This document shows positions 28,345-35,487 of a DNA stretch of 64,000 nucleotides, piece by piece. Under the pieces are notes generated by a model, which worked only from the letters and a program-made list of their open reading frames with translations, did no database searches and was not told the DNA's origin. Made by a program: the position numbers and the translations under genes. How positions within the stretch are numbered: position 1 is the stretch's first letter; each line of letters opens with the position of its first letter. Source of the stretch: Pantoea trifolii (GTDB lineage Bacteria; Pseudomonadota; Gammaproteobacteria; Enterobacterales; Enterobacteriaceae); NCBI RefSeq assembly GCF_024506435.1, contig NZ_JANIET010000001.1, positions 620,001 through 684,000 on the forward strand, written 5' to 3'.

Positions 28345-28727
28345 TGAATGCACGTATTTTACCAGAACAGAAACAATCAGGCGCTTACACTTACTTTGTA
28401 TCACTGGTTAATGACTTTGAAGACACCCACTATAAGCCAGTGATTGAAGCCTCTCTAAACTTCTCAACCCTACAGAGTGCAGAAGCATTGCAGGTAGTGA
28501 AAGCAGCCCTAGAAACCGCCTCCAAGCGTCTTAAAGCGTTGATTGACTTCGTAGCCGTCACAGCAGACAGCAAAGACTTTAGAATGTCTCTGGATGAGGT
28601 TAAGAGCCTACAGGCAATGCTACAAGACCAAGTAGATTGGCTGGGGTCTGAGGCGATGATTGTAGATGACGAGATTCACCAACAGATCGAACTAGCCGCC
28701 TTTGTGGTAGCAGAAGAAGCTAATTAA
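28344..28727 (+). CDS. island hypothetical protein, 127 aa
   Basis: Last gene of the operon. The 127-aa product is helical and acidic (YTYFVSLVNDFEDTHYKPVIEASLNF..., ALQVVKAALETASKRLKALIDFV...). No family recognised. It is followed directly by the palindrome and promoter of the capsid operon. Confidence 0.55.
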   Translation: MNARILPEQKQSGAYTYFVSLVNDFEDTHYKPVIEASLNFSTLQSAEALQVVKAALETASKRLKALIDFVAVTADSKDFRMSLDEVKSLQAMLQDQVDWLGSEAMIVDDEIHQQIELAAFVVAEEAN

Positions 28728-28730
28728 CAT

Positions 28731-28786
28731 TTTGCATAAAATAATATGCAAAAAAGGTTGACAAAGATCTTAAGATGTAGTATTAT
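28731..28786 (+). promoter_or_regulatory. capsid operon promoter with palindromic operator
   Basis: The inverted repeat TTTGCATA-AAATAA-TATGCAAA (28731-28752) lies just before a perfect -35 TTGACA (28758-28763), 17 bp spacer and -10 TATTAT (28781-28786). The 18 bp core TGCATAAAATAATATGCA recurs exactly at 29174-29191. The site could bind an activator touching RNA polymerase or a repressor. The spacer also contains AAGATCTT. Confidence 0.7.
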
Positions 28787-28850
28787 TAAAGGTGAGGGGA
28801 ATACTAATCTCCTTCCTCTTACTTCAAGCACTTACGGCTACGAAGTTGAT

Positions 28851-28894
28851 AGACCGCGACTCGCTGATCCCGCCTGCGCGGTCTGTCTTTTCCT
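28851..28894 (+). terminator. leader terminator of the capsid operon
   Basis: AGACCGCG (28851-28858) pairs with CGCGGTCT (28877-28884) and is followed by GTCTTTTCC. It lies about 65 nt after the expected transcription start, so the capsid operon also begins with a terminator. Confidence 0.6.
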
Positions 28895-29213
28895 TTTAGT
28901 ATTCTTTCAAAAACTTATCATTGGGTTTTCTGACATAACATCCTTATTATGTTTTTTCCTACTTTCCTAGAAGTAGGTTTTTTAAAGAATATTACTATTC
29001 TACCTCATTAGCTTATTAAGCGTTCGCTAATAGTGTTGAGAAGCACTTAAAATTAAGAAACAGTTAGAGCCTGAGAGCCTCTAAATGTAGCTTATTAGAT
29101 ATCCTTTTAAATATGCAAAAGTATCCCCGATGACGGTTGTTAGATTCCCGAGGGGGCTTTTTTTATATCTGTCTGCATAAAATAATATGCATCCCTTCAA
29201 GGTATAAAATCAA
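28895..29213. other. gene-free leader of the capsid operon with a second terminator-like site and operator copy
   Basis: 319 bp before the first capsid-operon gene. It contains a short C/G hairpin with a T7 tract (CCCGAGGGGGC then TTTTTTT, 29147-29164), a TATGCA half-site at 29112, and the second exact copy of the 18 bp palindrome at 29174-29191, which ends 22 bp before the first gene. A 74-codon frame starting at 28746 begins upstream of the promoter and is not credited. Confidence 0.55.
29174..29191. repeat. second exact copy of TGCATAAAATAATATGCA
   Basis: Identical to 28733-28750. It lies after the second terminator-like structure and just upstream of the first capsid-operon gene. Two identical sites about 440 bp apart suit looping by a repressor or two-site activation. 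Confidence 0.7.
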
Positions 29214-29540
29214 ATGGTATTACTTAACGCGCCAGACGCGCAACAACGCATTCTTAAATCTTGTAATGTTACAGGATTTACTAAGTCTGATTTAGAGTTT
29301 ATTGCAAAACACTCTAACTCAACTGCAATAGAAGTTAAAAAGGCTTCTGAACTTCTGACAGGTGAAAAAGTTCCCGTAACTTTATTTGTCGATGACCTGG
29401 AAGAAGCAAACAATATTGTTATTCAAGCACGAAAATCAAAACTTGAAGCAACAATCATCAAAGCAGATACAGCTAAGCCTAAACCATCATTACAAGATTT
29501 AGTGAATGGCATTAAAAGTAACGCAGTATCTAAAAAATAA
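29214..29540 (+). CDS. first protein of the capsid operon, unknown
   Basis: 108 aa. The N-terminus GFTKSDLEFIAKHSNSTAIEVKKASELLTG is helical, followed by VPVTLFVDDLEEANNIVIQARKSKLEATIIKADTAKPKPS, a small alpha/beta unit, and a Lys-rich C-terminus. No family recognised. Its place directly before decoration and capsid proteins suggests a structural or assembly role such as scaffold, but I cannot show this. Confidence 0.55.
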   Translation: MVLLNAPDAQQRILKSCNVTGFTKSDLEFIAKHSNSTAIEVKKASELLTGEKVPVTLFVDDLEEANNIVIQARKSKLEATIIKADTAKPKPSLQDLVNGIKSNAVSKK

Positions 29541-29561
29541 AAACTTAAGGAAAATAATATA

Positions 29562-29936
29562 ATGGCTCGTTTCGGTCGTATTTTTCAAAGCGTGGACTTT
29601 CGTCACGCAGTAGTAGCTTATTCAGGTGATGGAATCCTACAGGATCGCAAACTTGAACTTTCAGCCCCACTAACCAGCGATTTGGTAGTCGGAAGTGTTA
29701 TTGATGCAAGCGGAGCACTGATTCCAGATCTGTCTACTCCTATTGCTGGCGTCCTGGTAGAACCTGCAAACGCTGGAGATATTTTCGTTGTTATTGCATC
29801 TAAAGAACACACCATTCTGAAAGATCAAGCGCTGGTATTCAGTGAAAATGCTAATCGTGATGCAATTATCGCAGCAATGGCTAGTGATAAATATCGCTTT
29901 GCGTCTTGGGCTGAATTCGCTCTACCAACTACCTAA
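29562..29936 (+). CDS. lambda gpD-like head decoration protein
   Basis: 124-aa beta-rich protein with an AAGGA ribosome site. The pattern VSAPLTSDL..VGSVIDASG..., PIAGVLVEPANAGDIFVVIASKEHTILKDQALVFSENANRDAIIAAMAS matches trimeric capsid-stabilising decoration proteins. It lies 18 bp before the major capsid gene, the same order as D-E in lambda. The assignment rests on pattern and context. Confidence 0.68.
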   Translation: MARFGRIFQSVDFRHAVVAYSGDGILQDRKLELSAPLTSDLVVGSVIDASGALIPDLSTPIAGVLVEPANAGDIFVVIASKEHTILKDQALVFSENANRDAIIAAMASDKYRFASWAEFALPTT

Positions 29937-29954
29937 TAACAAGGAAATATAAAA

Positions 29955-31010
29955 ATGGATCTACGTGAAATCTTTGGCAGTAATGTTTCTATTGCAAACA
30001 CTTTCGAAGTGCCAAACACACAAAATACCGTCTTCCTGAATAGTAACCTATTCCAGACTCAGCGCCACGCAAGCAACGAAATTCTGATCGAACGTCAGGA
30101 AGCAGACGGCGTTAATTTTATCAGTACTGAGACAATGCCTTTTGCTCAGAGTGATTGGAACTCTGCACCATCTAAAAAATGGCAGGCTTACAACTATCAA
30201 CTGATTCACTCAGCAATCACTAATGATGTTAGTAGTAAGGATCTGGAAACTCAGCTTCGTTTCGGTATCTTTGACCGTACTGATCAGGCTGTAGCTCAAC
30301 TGGAAGCCTATTCTAACCGTCAGCTAGTTATGGCAACTAACTTTGTTGAAGACAAGCTAGCAGAAGCTGTTATGAGTGGTGTAGCTCGTTCTACCTATGC
30401 AGGGCAGAAGGATCTAGACTTCTTCACAGAGTTTGAGCAAGAGCGCACCAACTTTACTCTGAATGTAGATGATACTTTCGGCGTGGATATTTTCGAACAA
30501 CTGGACGACATTAGCCGCATTATGGGTACTAAGCTTTTAGGGCTGGAAACCTATCGTGAATCTATGATCGTACTGTGTGCCGGTAAAGCGGCTAAAGCCT
30601 TTAAGCGTCACAAGTCTATTAAAGACTTCGTACAGTTTACTATGGCGTTTAACAACGATGCTAACCCACTAACCCAGATTGCACCTAACCTGAACAAGGC
30701 CCGTAAATGGGAACTGAATGGTGTTGTTTTCCTGGACGTTGGCGGCTTGCCTCAGTATGAAAAATACCTGAGTAGCAAAGATAGCTTTGTTGCTGTTCCT
30801 CGCCTGATTGGTGCATCGCTGTTTGATCTGCACGTAGGGCAGGCTGTACGCCATATGGAGAGCCACGCGCTTAACGATAATGGTATCGGTAGCTATCTGA
30901 CATACGATCAGCGCTGGGGCTTCCCTGGTGTGCATACTGAGGTTAGCATTCTGCCTGTTGTACAGCAGCCGCAAGCAATCGTCTATGGTAACGTTATCGG
31001 CGACATTTAA
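29955..31010 (+). CDS. lambda gpE-like major capsid protein
   Basis: 351 aa, close to lambda gpE (341 aa). Family-type features: an extended N-terminal arm (EVPNTQNTVFLNSNLFQTQ), I.IERQ region EILIERQEADGVNF, the helix with KDLETQLRFGIFDRTDQAVAQLEAYSNRQLVMATNFVEDKLAEAV, DIFEQLDDISRIMGTKLLG..RESMIVLCAGKAAKAFKRH, and a C-terminal DQRWGFPGVHTEVSILPVV. It should form the shell. It has no protease or delta-domain gene nearby. A strong terminator follows. Confidence 0.78.
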   Translation: MDLREIFGSNVSIANTFEVPNTQNTVFLNSNLFQTQRHASNEILIERQEADGVNFISTETMPFAQSDWNSAPSKKWQAYNYQLIHSAITNDVSSKDLETQLRFGIFDRTDQAVAQLEAYSNRQLVMATNFVEDKLAEAVMSGVARSTYAGQKDLDFFTEFEQERTNFTLNVDDTFGVDIFEQLDDISRIMGTKLLGLETYRESMIVLCAGKAAKAFKRHKSIKDFVQFTMAFNNDANPLTQIAPNLNKARKWELNGVVFLDVGGLPQYEKYLSSKDSFVAVPRLIGASLFDLHVGQAVRHMESHALNDNGIGSYLTYDQRWGFPGVHTEVSILPVVQQPQAIVYGNVIGDI

Positions 31011-31037
31011 GATCTTAAGAGTTTAAGATTCTTTTTA

Positions 31038-31068
31038 AGGGGCGGGGCTTATAGCCTTGCCCTTTTTT
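31038..31068 (+). terminator. intrinsic terminator after the major capsid gene
   Basis: GGGCGGGGC-TTATA-GCCTTGCCC (9 pairs, two G-T) followed by TTTTTT. It is preceded by the perfect palindrome TTAAGATCTTAA (31007-31018). It probably lowers expression of the downstream genes relative to the capsid gene. Confidence 0.75.
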
Positions 31069-31089
31069 ATTATCTATAGGGGTATAGAA

Positions 31090-31281
31090 ATGCAAATGAT
31101 TTTAAAGAGTGCCGGAACACTTATTGAAGTGGATTTAAGCAAGCACGAAAACGCTATTAACGTTAGCTGGATGTGCAGACTCTTAGATGTGAATTACAGC
31201 ACTTTAAAAAGTTACATCAACCGAGACGGTTTATCGCTGGATGCAGCATTAAAGAAAGCTGTAGCAAACAGCAAGAGTTAA
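31090..31281 (+). CDS. small HTH-like protein, 63 aa
   Basis: The ATG at 31090, preceded by AGGGGT, is chosen over an open start at 31057 that lies inside the terminator. NVSWMCRLLDVNYSTLKSYINRDGLSLDAALKKAVAN has a helix-turn-helix look, similar to small phage DNA-binding proteins. It lies between the capsid and tape-measure-like genes and is possibly a regulator or a virion-associated DNA-binding protein. Confidence 0.55.
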   Translation: MQMILKSAGTLIEVDLSKHENAINVSWMCRLLDVNYSTLKSYINRDGLSLDAALKKAVANSKS

Positions 31282-31313
31282 CTAGGATTAAATATTAGAG
31301 AGGTAATGTTAGG

Positions 31314-33215
31314 ATGAATGTACAGAAGCTAACTAACGTCGTAGATTTTAAAGTTGATAAGCGTTCATTCAATGACGCAAAGAAATCTATTGAGCAGTTA
31401 AAGAAGTATTCAGAATCAGTAAAGGTGCGATCAGCGCCAGCTAAGAAGTTTAACGATAACCAGAAAAAAGCGGAGCAGGCATTAGCCCGAGTTAAAGCAG
31501 AGAATGCGCGTAAGGAACTCACAGCACAGCGCGAAGCAGCCCGAGCACAGAAGCAGGCAGACAGAGACGCGCTTGCAGGTGCCAGACGTAAAGAACAGGC
31601 AGACATTAAACGCCGCTCAGCACTGTTACAGCTTAATGGCATTACAGGCCGTACAGCAGAAGAAGAGCACAAAGTAAGCCGTGCTATTCACCAACAAACC
31701 CGCGAACTTGAACACGGACGCCAGAGCGTTGCACGTACCAACTTAGAGATCAGAGAACAGATCACCCTGTTACGCCGTGCGGCCAGAGAAAGGCATAAAG
31801 CGGAAGGCGGGGGCGCTGGCGGTGCTGGACACGGATCACACGGTGGAGGATTTGCCGCTGGGGTTGCAGGGGGAGCCGCTAGAGATTTCGTTAAGAAAGG
31901 TAGCCTTTCAGAGGGTCTATTAGGGGGCCTGGGGGCCGCTGGAGTGGGTGCAATCGGTGTAGGTGCTCTAGGGCTAGGGCTTGAGAAAGCGATCAGCGTG
32001 GTAAGCGATACAGCGCGAGAAAACAGGGAAGTAATCAACACAGCTAAATCTCTGGGAATCAACTCTAACAGCTTGCTTGCTATGACTCAGGCACAGAAAG
32101 CCGCTGGCTTCATTGGTGCCAACAATGAGAAATCAGGAGATCAGATTAAAGATACCCGAGAAAAGATCGGTGACTTCCTGAACAATGCCAGCGTGAACAA
32201 GAAAGGCGAGTTTACAGGCGGCGGCGCTGTGGGCGACATTGCCAACCAATTTGGCTGGGACAAAGACACAATCGCCAGCTTTAGCAAGAATCCTTTAGAT
32301 TTCATTCAGGCTACAGTGAATGCAGGACAGCAAAAAGGGCTATCAGACGGCGAGATCTCCAACCTGATCGAGAGCCTGGGCGACCAGCTAACCTACCTGC
32401 TACCCGCGCTTAAGAATAACGGGCAAGGGCTGATTGATACCGTTAAGCAGTTGACATATGCAGGCGCAAACCTGACAGATACAACGATTGCCAACAACGA
32501 TAAAGCCACACAGTTTACTACTGCATTAGAGTTAGGATCTGATGGGCTTAAAAACGAGTTTAGCAACGGTGTGTTAGATGCAGTTGGAAGCAGTGAACAA
32601 CTTACAGAAGCCTTGCACAACTTGCTTCCTGCTGCTGAATGGATGGGCCAGCAAGTAGGAGATTTCATTACTCAGCTTGGGAACCTCGTTAAGAGCATCA
32701 AAGAGACCAAAGAGAGCATTTCTAACCTCTTCCATCGTAACGAAGTGACGCCGGAGCAGAAGAAAGACGTGCAAGACGCACTCTCTATGAAGCCTGCACC
32801 TGTTAACCCTAACACTGGTATTGCCGGAGCCGATGCAGCCGCTACAGCTAACGCTAATGCGTCTGGTGATGCACTCTGGAACTGGATTAAAGGCTTTAGC
32901 AGTAGATCGCAGGAAGCAGCACAAAGCACATCGAATATGTTCGCACCTGTCCTGGGTGAAAAGCCTAACCAGCTTGATAGCAGCGCACAGCAGATGATCA
33001 ATGCATACAGTCCTAACGGTGCAATGTCTCAGGCTGTAGGCTATCCGAAGCCAGCCCCTGTGATCGTTAACATTCCTGACATTATCGTAAGAAGTGAAAC
33101 AGGCGTTAATGATAGCGAGTTTAGACGTGTTATTAACACTAACGTTACTGCACTGTTTGAGGAAGGCCAGCAACGCACTACGCAGGCTCTACAGTCTTCT
33201 TATGCAGGATGGTGA
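31314..33215 (+). CDS. 633-aa tape-measure or ejection-like protein
   Basis: Largest island product. Residues ~1-160 are a long charged coiled coil (KKFNDNQKKAEQALARVKAENARKELTAQREAARAQKQADRDALAG...). Residues ~165-225 are a Gly/Ala-rich membrane-active segment (GGGAGGAGHGSHGGGFAAG..., LLGGLGAAGVGAIGVGALGLG). The rest is mixed helical with SLGINSNSLLAMTQAQKAAGF, and ends FEEGQQRTTQALQSSYAGW. This composition is usual for tape-measure or internal ejection proteins. No tail genes accompany it, so an internal virion or DNA-ejection protein is as likely as a tape measure. Confidence 0.6.
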   Translation: MNVQKLTNVVDFKVDKRSFNDAKKSIEQLKKYSESVKVRSAPAKKFNDNQKKAEQALARVKAENARKELTAQREAARAQKQADRDALAGARRKEQADIKRRSALLQLNGITGRTAEEEHKVSRAIHQQTRELEHGRQSVARTNLEIREQITLLRRAARERHKAEGGGAGGAGHGSHGGGFAAGVAGGAARDFVKKGSLSEGLLGGLGAAGVGAIGVGALGLGLEKAISVVSDTARENREVINTAKSLGINSNSLLAMTQAQKAAGFIGANNEKSGDQIKDTREKIGDFLNNASVNKKGEFTGGGAVGDIANQFGWDKDTIASFSKNPLDFIQATVNAGQQKGLSDGEISNLIESLGDQLTYLLPALKNNGQGLIDTVKQLTYAGANLTDTTIANNDKATQFTTALELGSDGLKNEFSNGVLDAVGSSEQLTEALHNLLPAAEWMGQQVGDFITQLGNLVKSIKETKESISNLFHRNEVTPEQKKDVQDALSMKPAPVNPNTGIAGADAAATANANASGDALWNWIKGFSSRSQEAAQSTSNMFAPVLGEKPNQLDSSAQQMINAYSPNGAMSQAVGYPKPAPVIVNIPDIIVRSETGVNDSEFRRVINTNVTALFEEGQQRTTQALQSSYAGW

Positions 33216-33218
33216 TCG

Positions 33219-33377
33219 ATGTTTCAACGTAACAAGAAAGAAGAGCCAGAGAGTAAGCTGGCTTTTGCCTGGTGCATTATCGCTGTGCTGTTTGTCTGGT
33301 ATGAATCAACATTGCCAGCAAGCCAACAGCTTTCAATAGCGGATATCTTCAAGGTGTTAGCAGCAGTATTTCTATGA
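33219..33377 (+). CDS. 52-aa single-span membrane protein
   Basis: The short frame starts 3 bp after the 633-aa gene. After a charged N-terminus (MFQRNKKEEPESK), one membrane span follows (LAFAWCIIAVLFVWY), then a short tail with SIADIFKVLAAVFL. It could be a holin-like or virion membrane protein. Function unknown. Confidence 0.5.
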   Translation: MFQRNKKEEPESKLAFAWCIIAVLFVWYESTLPASQQLSIADIFKVLAAVFL

Positions 33378-33429
33378 ATAAGGCTAAGGCGCAGAACGTT
33401 CTTCTTATGCTCTCGCGCCTCTGAATCTA

Positions 33430-34659
33430 TCAGTTATTGCTTGATTTTATTTCGAAAGCGACTTTCTCAATATATTCTGATAACTCAGCAGGCGAAGCGG
33501 AGTTTTTCGAATATGTTTTAAAACTTTCCGTATTGCCGCGCTCGTGTCCTGCAAGCAAAGCGATACGGTCTTCTGGTATTTTTTCTCTATCCAACTGGCT
33601 TATAAACATACCCCTTAACGAATGGAAAACTTTATATTCATTTCCATTTTCTCCCAAAGCCTTACGCTTAGCCCTGGTAAATCGTTGTGTGTGCCACGTA
33701 GAGCGCTTGCCGTCTGCACGGTCTGTGATTGATGCACGGTAGAAAAGGAAGCCGTCATAAGGCTTCTGTTGCAACGTAATAACGAGATCCTTTAACTGAC
33801 TATGCACAGGGACAATCCTTGCTGCTGATTTCGTTTTCCCCTCCTTGATTTCAAAACACAATACACCCTCGACTGTCTTAATACTTTCTGATTTCAGTGA
33901 ACAGATCTCATTGAGTCGCATCCCGCTATACATCCCAATTAATGTAACAGCTTGCATCTCTTCGTCACCTTCCAATGCTGAAAATACTTTTGCTAACTCT
34001 GACACTGTGAACGGTTGGTAACTCACCTTACTGCTTTTTGCCTCCAAAGCGTGACCACGCCACGGGTTATCCTGTGGTGCATCGTGATACCGGTTCCTAG
34101 CCAGATCCCAAATCTGAGCAAGGGAGCTGATGTAGTTTTGTATTGTCTGTGCGGCCTTATCTTCCTTAAGGCTGTCTATCCAAGCGGTTACTGTTGTTCT
34201 GTTTACATCCTTCAACTTCACATCACGTTTTTTCAGGTGCAATAACAGCACTTCAACCGCTTTATTGGTTTTTGATAGGGTGGTGAGTTTTCTCTTCTCA
34301 CTGAATTTCAAAATGTAGATGTCACGCATCATAAGTAGGGTGGGGACACCGCCAGATTGCACACTACTGAATTGCGGCATCGGCATTTCAAATGCACTTG
34401 TACTGGCTGATTTTAGCTCTTCAATAGCCTTCTCAATCTTGCTGGCTTCTTTAGGTTTTACCTGCTCCCGTAAACGTGCCCATTCAACGGCTATGGCGTC
34501 TCTGAATAGCCTTGCTTGCCTTATGTCACTTGTTCCTGTGCTCTTTACAAAATAGCGCTTCTGTTCGAACAGATGGCGCATATATGCAGGGATAGTGATC
34601 CTTACATAGTAGTTTCCGCATAAATCTAAAACGAGATAACGATCTTTCTTGACCTGCAT
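33430..34659 (-). CDS. full-length tyrosine integrase of the island
   Basis: 409-aa phage-type integrase. The N-terminal region (LDLCGNYYVRITIPAYMRHLFEQKRYFVKSTGTSDIRQARLFRDAI) resembles the short DUF6538-like arm found in many integrases. The catalytic part shows GMYSGMRLNEICSLK (Arg I), HSLRGMFISQL (His-x-x-Arg), LLAGHERGNTESFKTYSK (His and Tyr). It lies 55 bp from the degenerate tRNA copy at the right border, the normal position for the enzyme that recombined the element into leuX. Confidence 0.92.
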   Translation of the reverse strand: MQVKKDRYLVLDLCGNYYVRITIPAYMRHLFEQKRYFVKSTGTSDIRQARLFRDAIAVEWARLREQVKPKEASKIEKAIEELKSASTSAFEMPMPQFSSVQSGGVPTLLMMRDIYILKFSEKRKLTTLSKTNKAVEVLLLHLKKRDVKLKDVNRTTVTAWIDSLKEDKAAQTIQNYISSLAQIWDLARNRYHDAPQDNPWRGHALEAKSSKVSYQPFTVSELAKVFSALEGDEEMQAVTLIGMYSGMRLNEICSLKSESIKTVEGVLCFEIKEGKTKSAARIVPVHSQLKDLVITLQQKPYDGFLFYRASITDRADGKRSTWHTQRFTRAKRKALGENGNEYKVFHSLRGMFISQLDREKIPEDRIALLAGHERGNTESFKTYSKNSASPAELSEYIEKVAFEIKSSNN

Positions 34660-34714
34660 ATAAACCCCGGTTATTTTGCAGGGGCTTTTACACGGTAGAA
34701 TTGCTTGTGTAGAT

Positions 34715-34821
34715 TGTCGAAGTGGCGAAATTGTAGCTGTTGTTTCAATAGCTTAGATCAGCTTGCTGGATAAGCGACCACCGCCGCGAGGCGTGCCGGT
34801 TCGATTCCGGCCTTCGCACCA
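34715..34821 (+). pseudogene. degenerate tRNA-Leu-like copy and right attachment site
   Basis: The 5' part (GTCGAAGTGGCGAAATTG) and 3' part (GTGCCGGTTCGATTCCGGCC, then TTCGCACCA) match leuX with a few changes: one T-loop substitution, a lost G in the acceptor 3' strand, and a substitution in the acceptor 5' strand. The middle is longer and unrelated, with no proper anticodon arm. It cannot be a normal tRNA. The 3' segment serves as the right direct repeat (attR-like), and the extra 5' similarity suggests the element's attP carries a whole tRNA-like module. Confidence 0.75.
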
Positions 34822-34838
34822 TCGATTGATGCAAAATT

Positions 34839-34863
34839 AAGTCGCTTACGAGCGGCTTTTTTT
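34839..34863 (+). terminator. probable displaced leuX terminator
   Basis: AAGTCGCT-TACG-AGCGGCTT (8 pairs, one G-T) followed by T7. It lies 18 bp after the tRNA-like 3' end, where a leuX terminator would be without the island. Its position supports insertion between leuX and its terminator. Confidence 0.75.
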
Positions 34864-34974
34864 GTGTCTGAAATTCGGCTTATTTCCTCAGTCTCGCATA
34901 ATCACTTCTGCCTTAAGATCCTGTTAAGAACTCTTCGTATAATAGCGACCATCAACGTAAACCAAGAGTTCACC

Positions 34975-35361
34975 ATGAAAAACACCCTGATTTCCCTTTC
35001 GATTCTTTTCTCTGCCTTGACTGTAACTTCTGTACAGGCTGCGAACCCAGTCTCCGGCTGCGCCGCCAAAAAGCAGGATATCCAGCAAGAACTGGCGATG
35101 GCGCGTGAGCATGGCAATCCAGCACGCATCGCGGGTTTGGAGAAAGCGTTGCGTGAAGCTAGCGAACATTGCACCGACAGCGGCTTACTCAAAGCGCGCC
35201 AGGAAAAAGTGGTCGAGAAGCAGTTGAAAGTGCAGGAGCGTGAGCAAGATTTACAAGAAGCGCAGGCCAAAGGCCGCAGCGACAAAATTGCGAAGCAGCA
35301 GCGTAAACTGGCCGGCGCGCGTGAAGAGCTGAAACAAGCACAGGACGCTTTGACGCAATAA
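34975..35361 (+). CDS. yqjC: DUF1090 family periplasmic protein YqjC
   Basis: 128-aa precursor, similar to E. coli YqjC. The signal peptide MKNTLISLSILFSALTVTSVQA is followed by NPVSGCAAKKQDIQQELAMAREHGNPARIAGLEKALREASEHC and a charged coiled coil (ARQEKVVEKQLKVQEREQDLQEAQAKG...). The ATG at 34975 follows AAGAG; the longer frame from 34864 starts in the terminator. Function unknown. It is the first host gene right of the island. Confidence 0.9.
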   Translation: MKNTLISLSILFSALTVTSVQAANPVSGCAAKKQDIQQELAMAREHGNPARIAGLEKALREASEHCTDSGLLKARQEKVVEKQLKVQEREQDLQEAQAKGRSDKIAKQQRKLAGAREELKQAQDALTQ

Positions 35362-35487
35362 ACCGGGCGTCCCGCCCAGAAAATTCGCGCTTTGTCTCAA
35401 AATTCCCCCGCAGAGATTTTTTTCATCCAACTGTCGGGATTGCATGGCAGAATGGCGCTCCGGTGAAATCAGTGGAGTGCAGAAGCG

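Larger units (their letters stand above)
20919..34821. mobile_element. ~13.9 kb leuX-integrated satellite-like element with its own capsid genes
   Basis: Bounded on the left by the 3' end of leuX (segment GTGCCGGTTCGAGTCCGGCC and following) and on the right by a near-identical but diverged copy at 34793-34821. The interior is visibly richer in A+T than the flanks. Contents: two tyrosine recombinases, a ribbon-helix-helix protein, an envelope or secreted module, a long gene-free region with iteron-like repeats, a compact operon of small unknown proteins, and capsid decoration, major capsid and tape-measure-like genes. Terminase, portal, protease, tail and lysis genes are not visible. I infer a helper-dependent satellite or a deleted prophage. 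The ordered, intact operons with good ribosome sites favour the first. Confidence 0.8.

Noticed and set aside
28746..28970. 74-codon frame in the capsid operon leader
   Set aside because: It starts upstream of the promoter -35 box and runs through the terminator hairpin.
34715..34821. Functional extra tRNA-Leu
   Set aside because: No seven-base anticodon loop with T33 on a proper stem can be formed, and the acceptor stem is mismatched.
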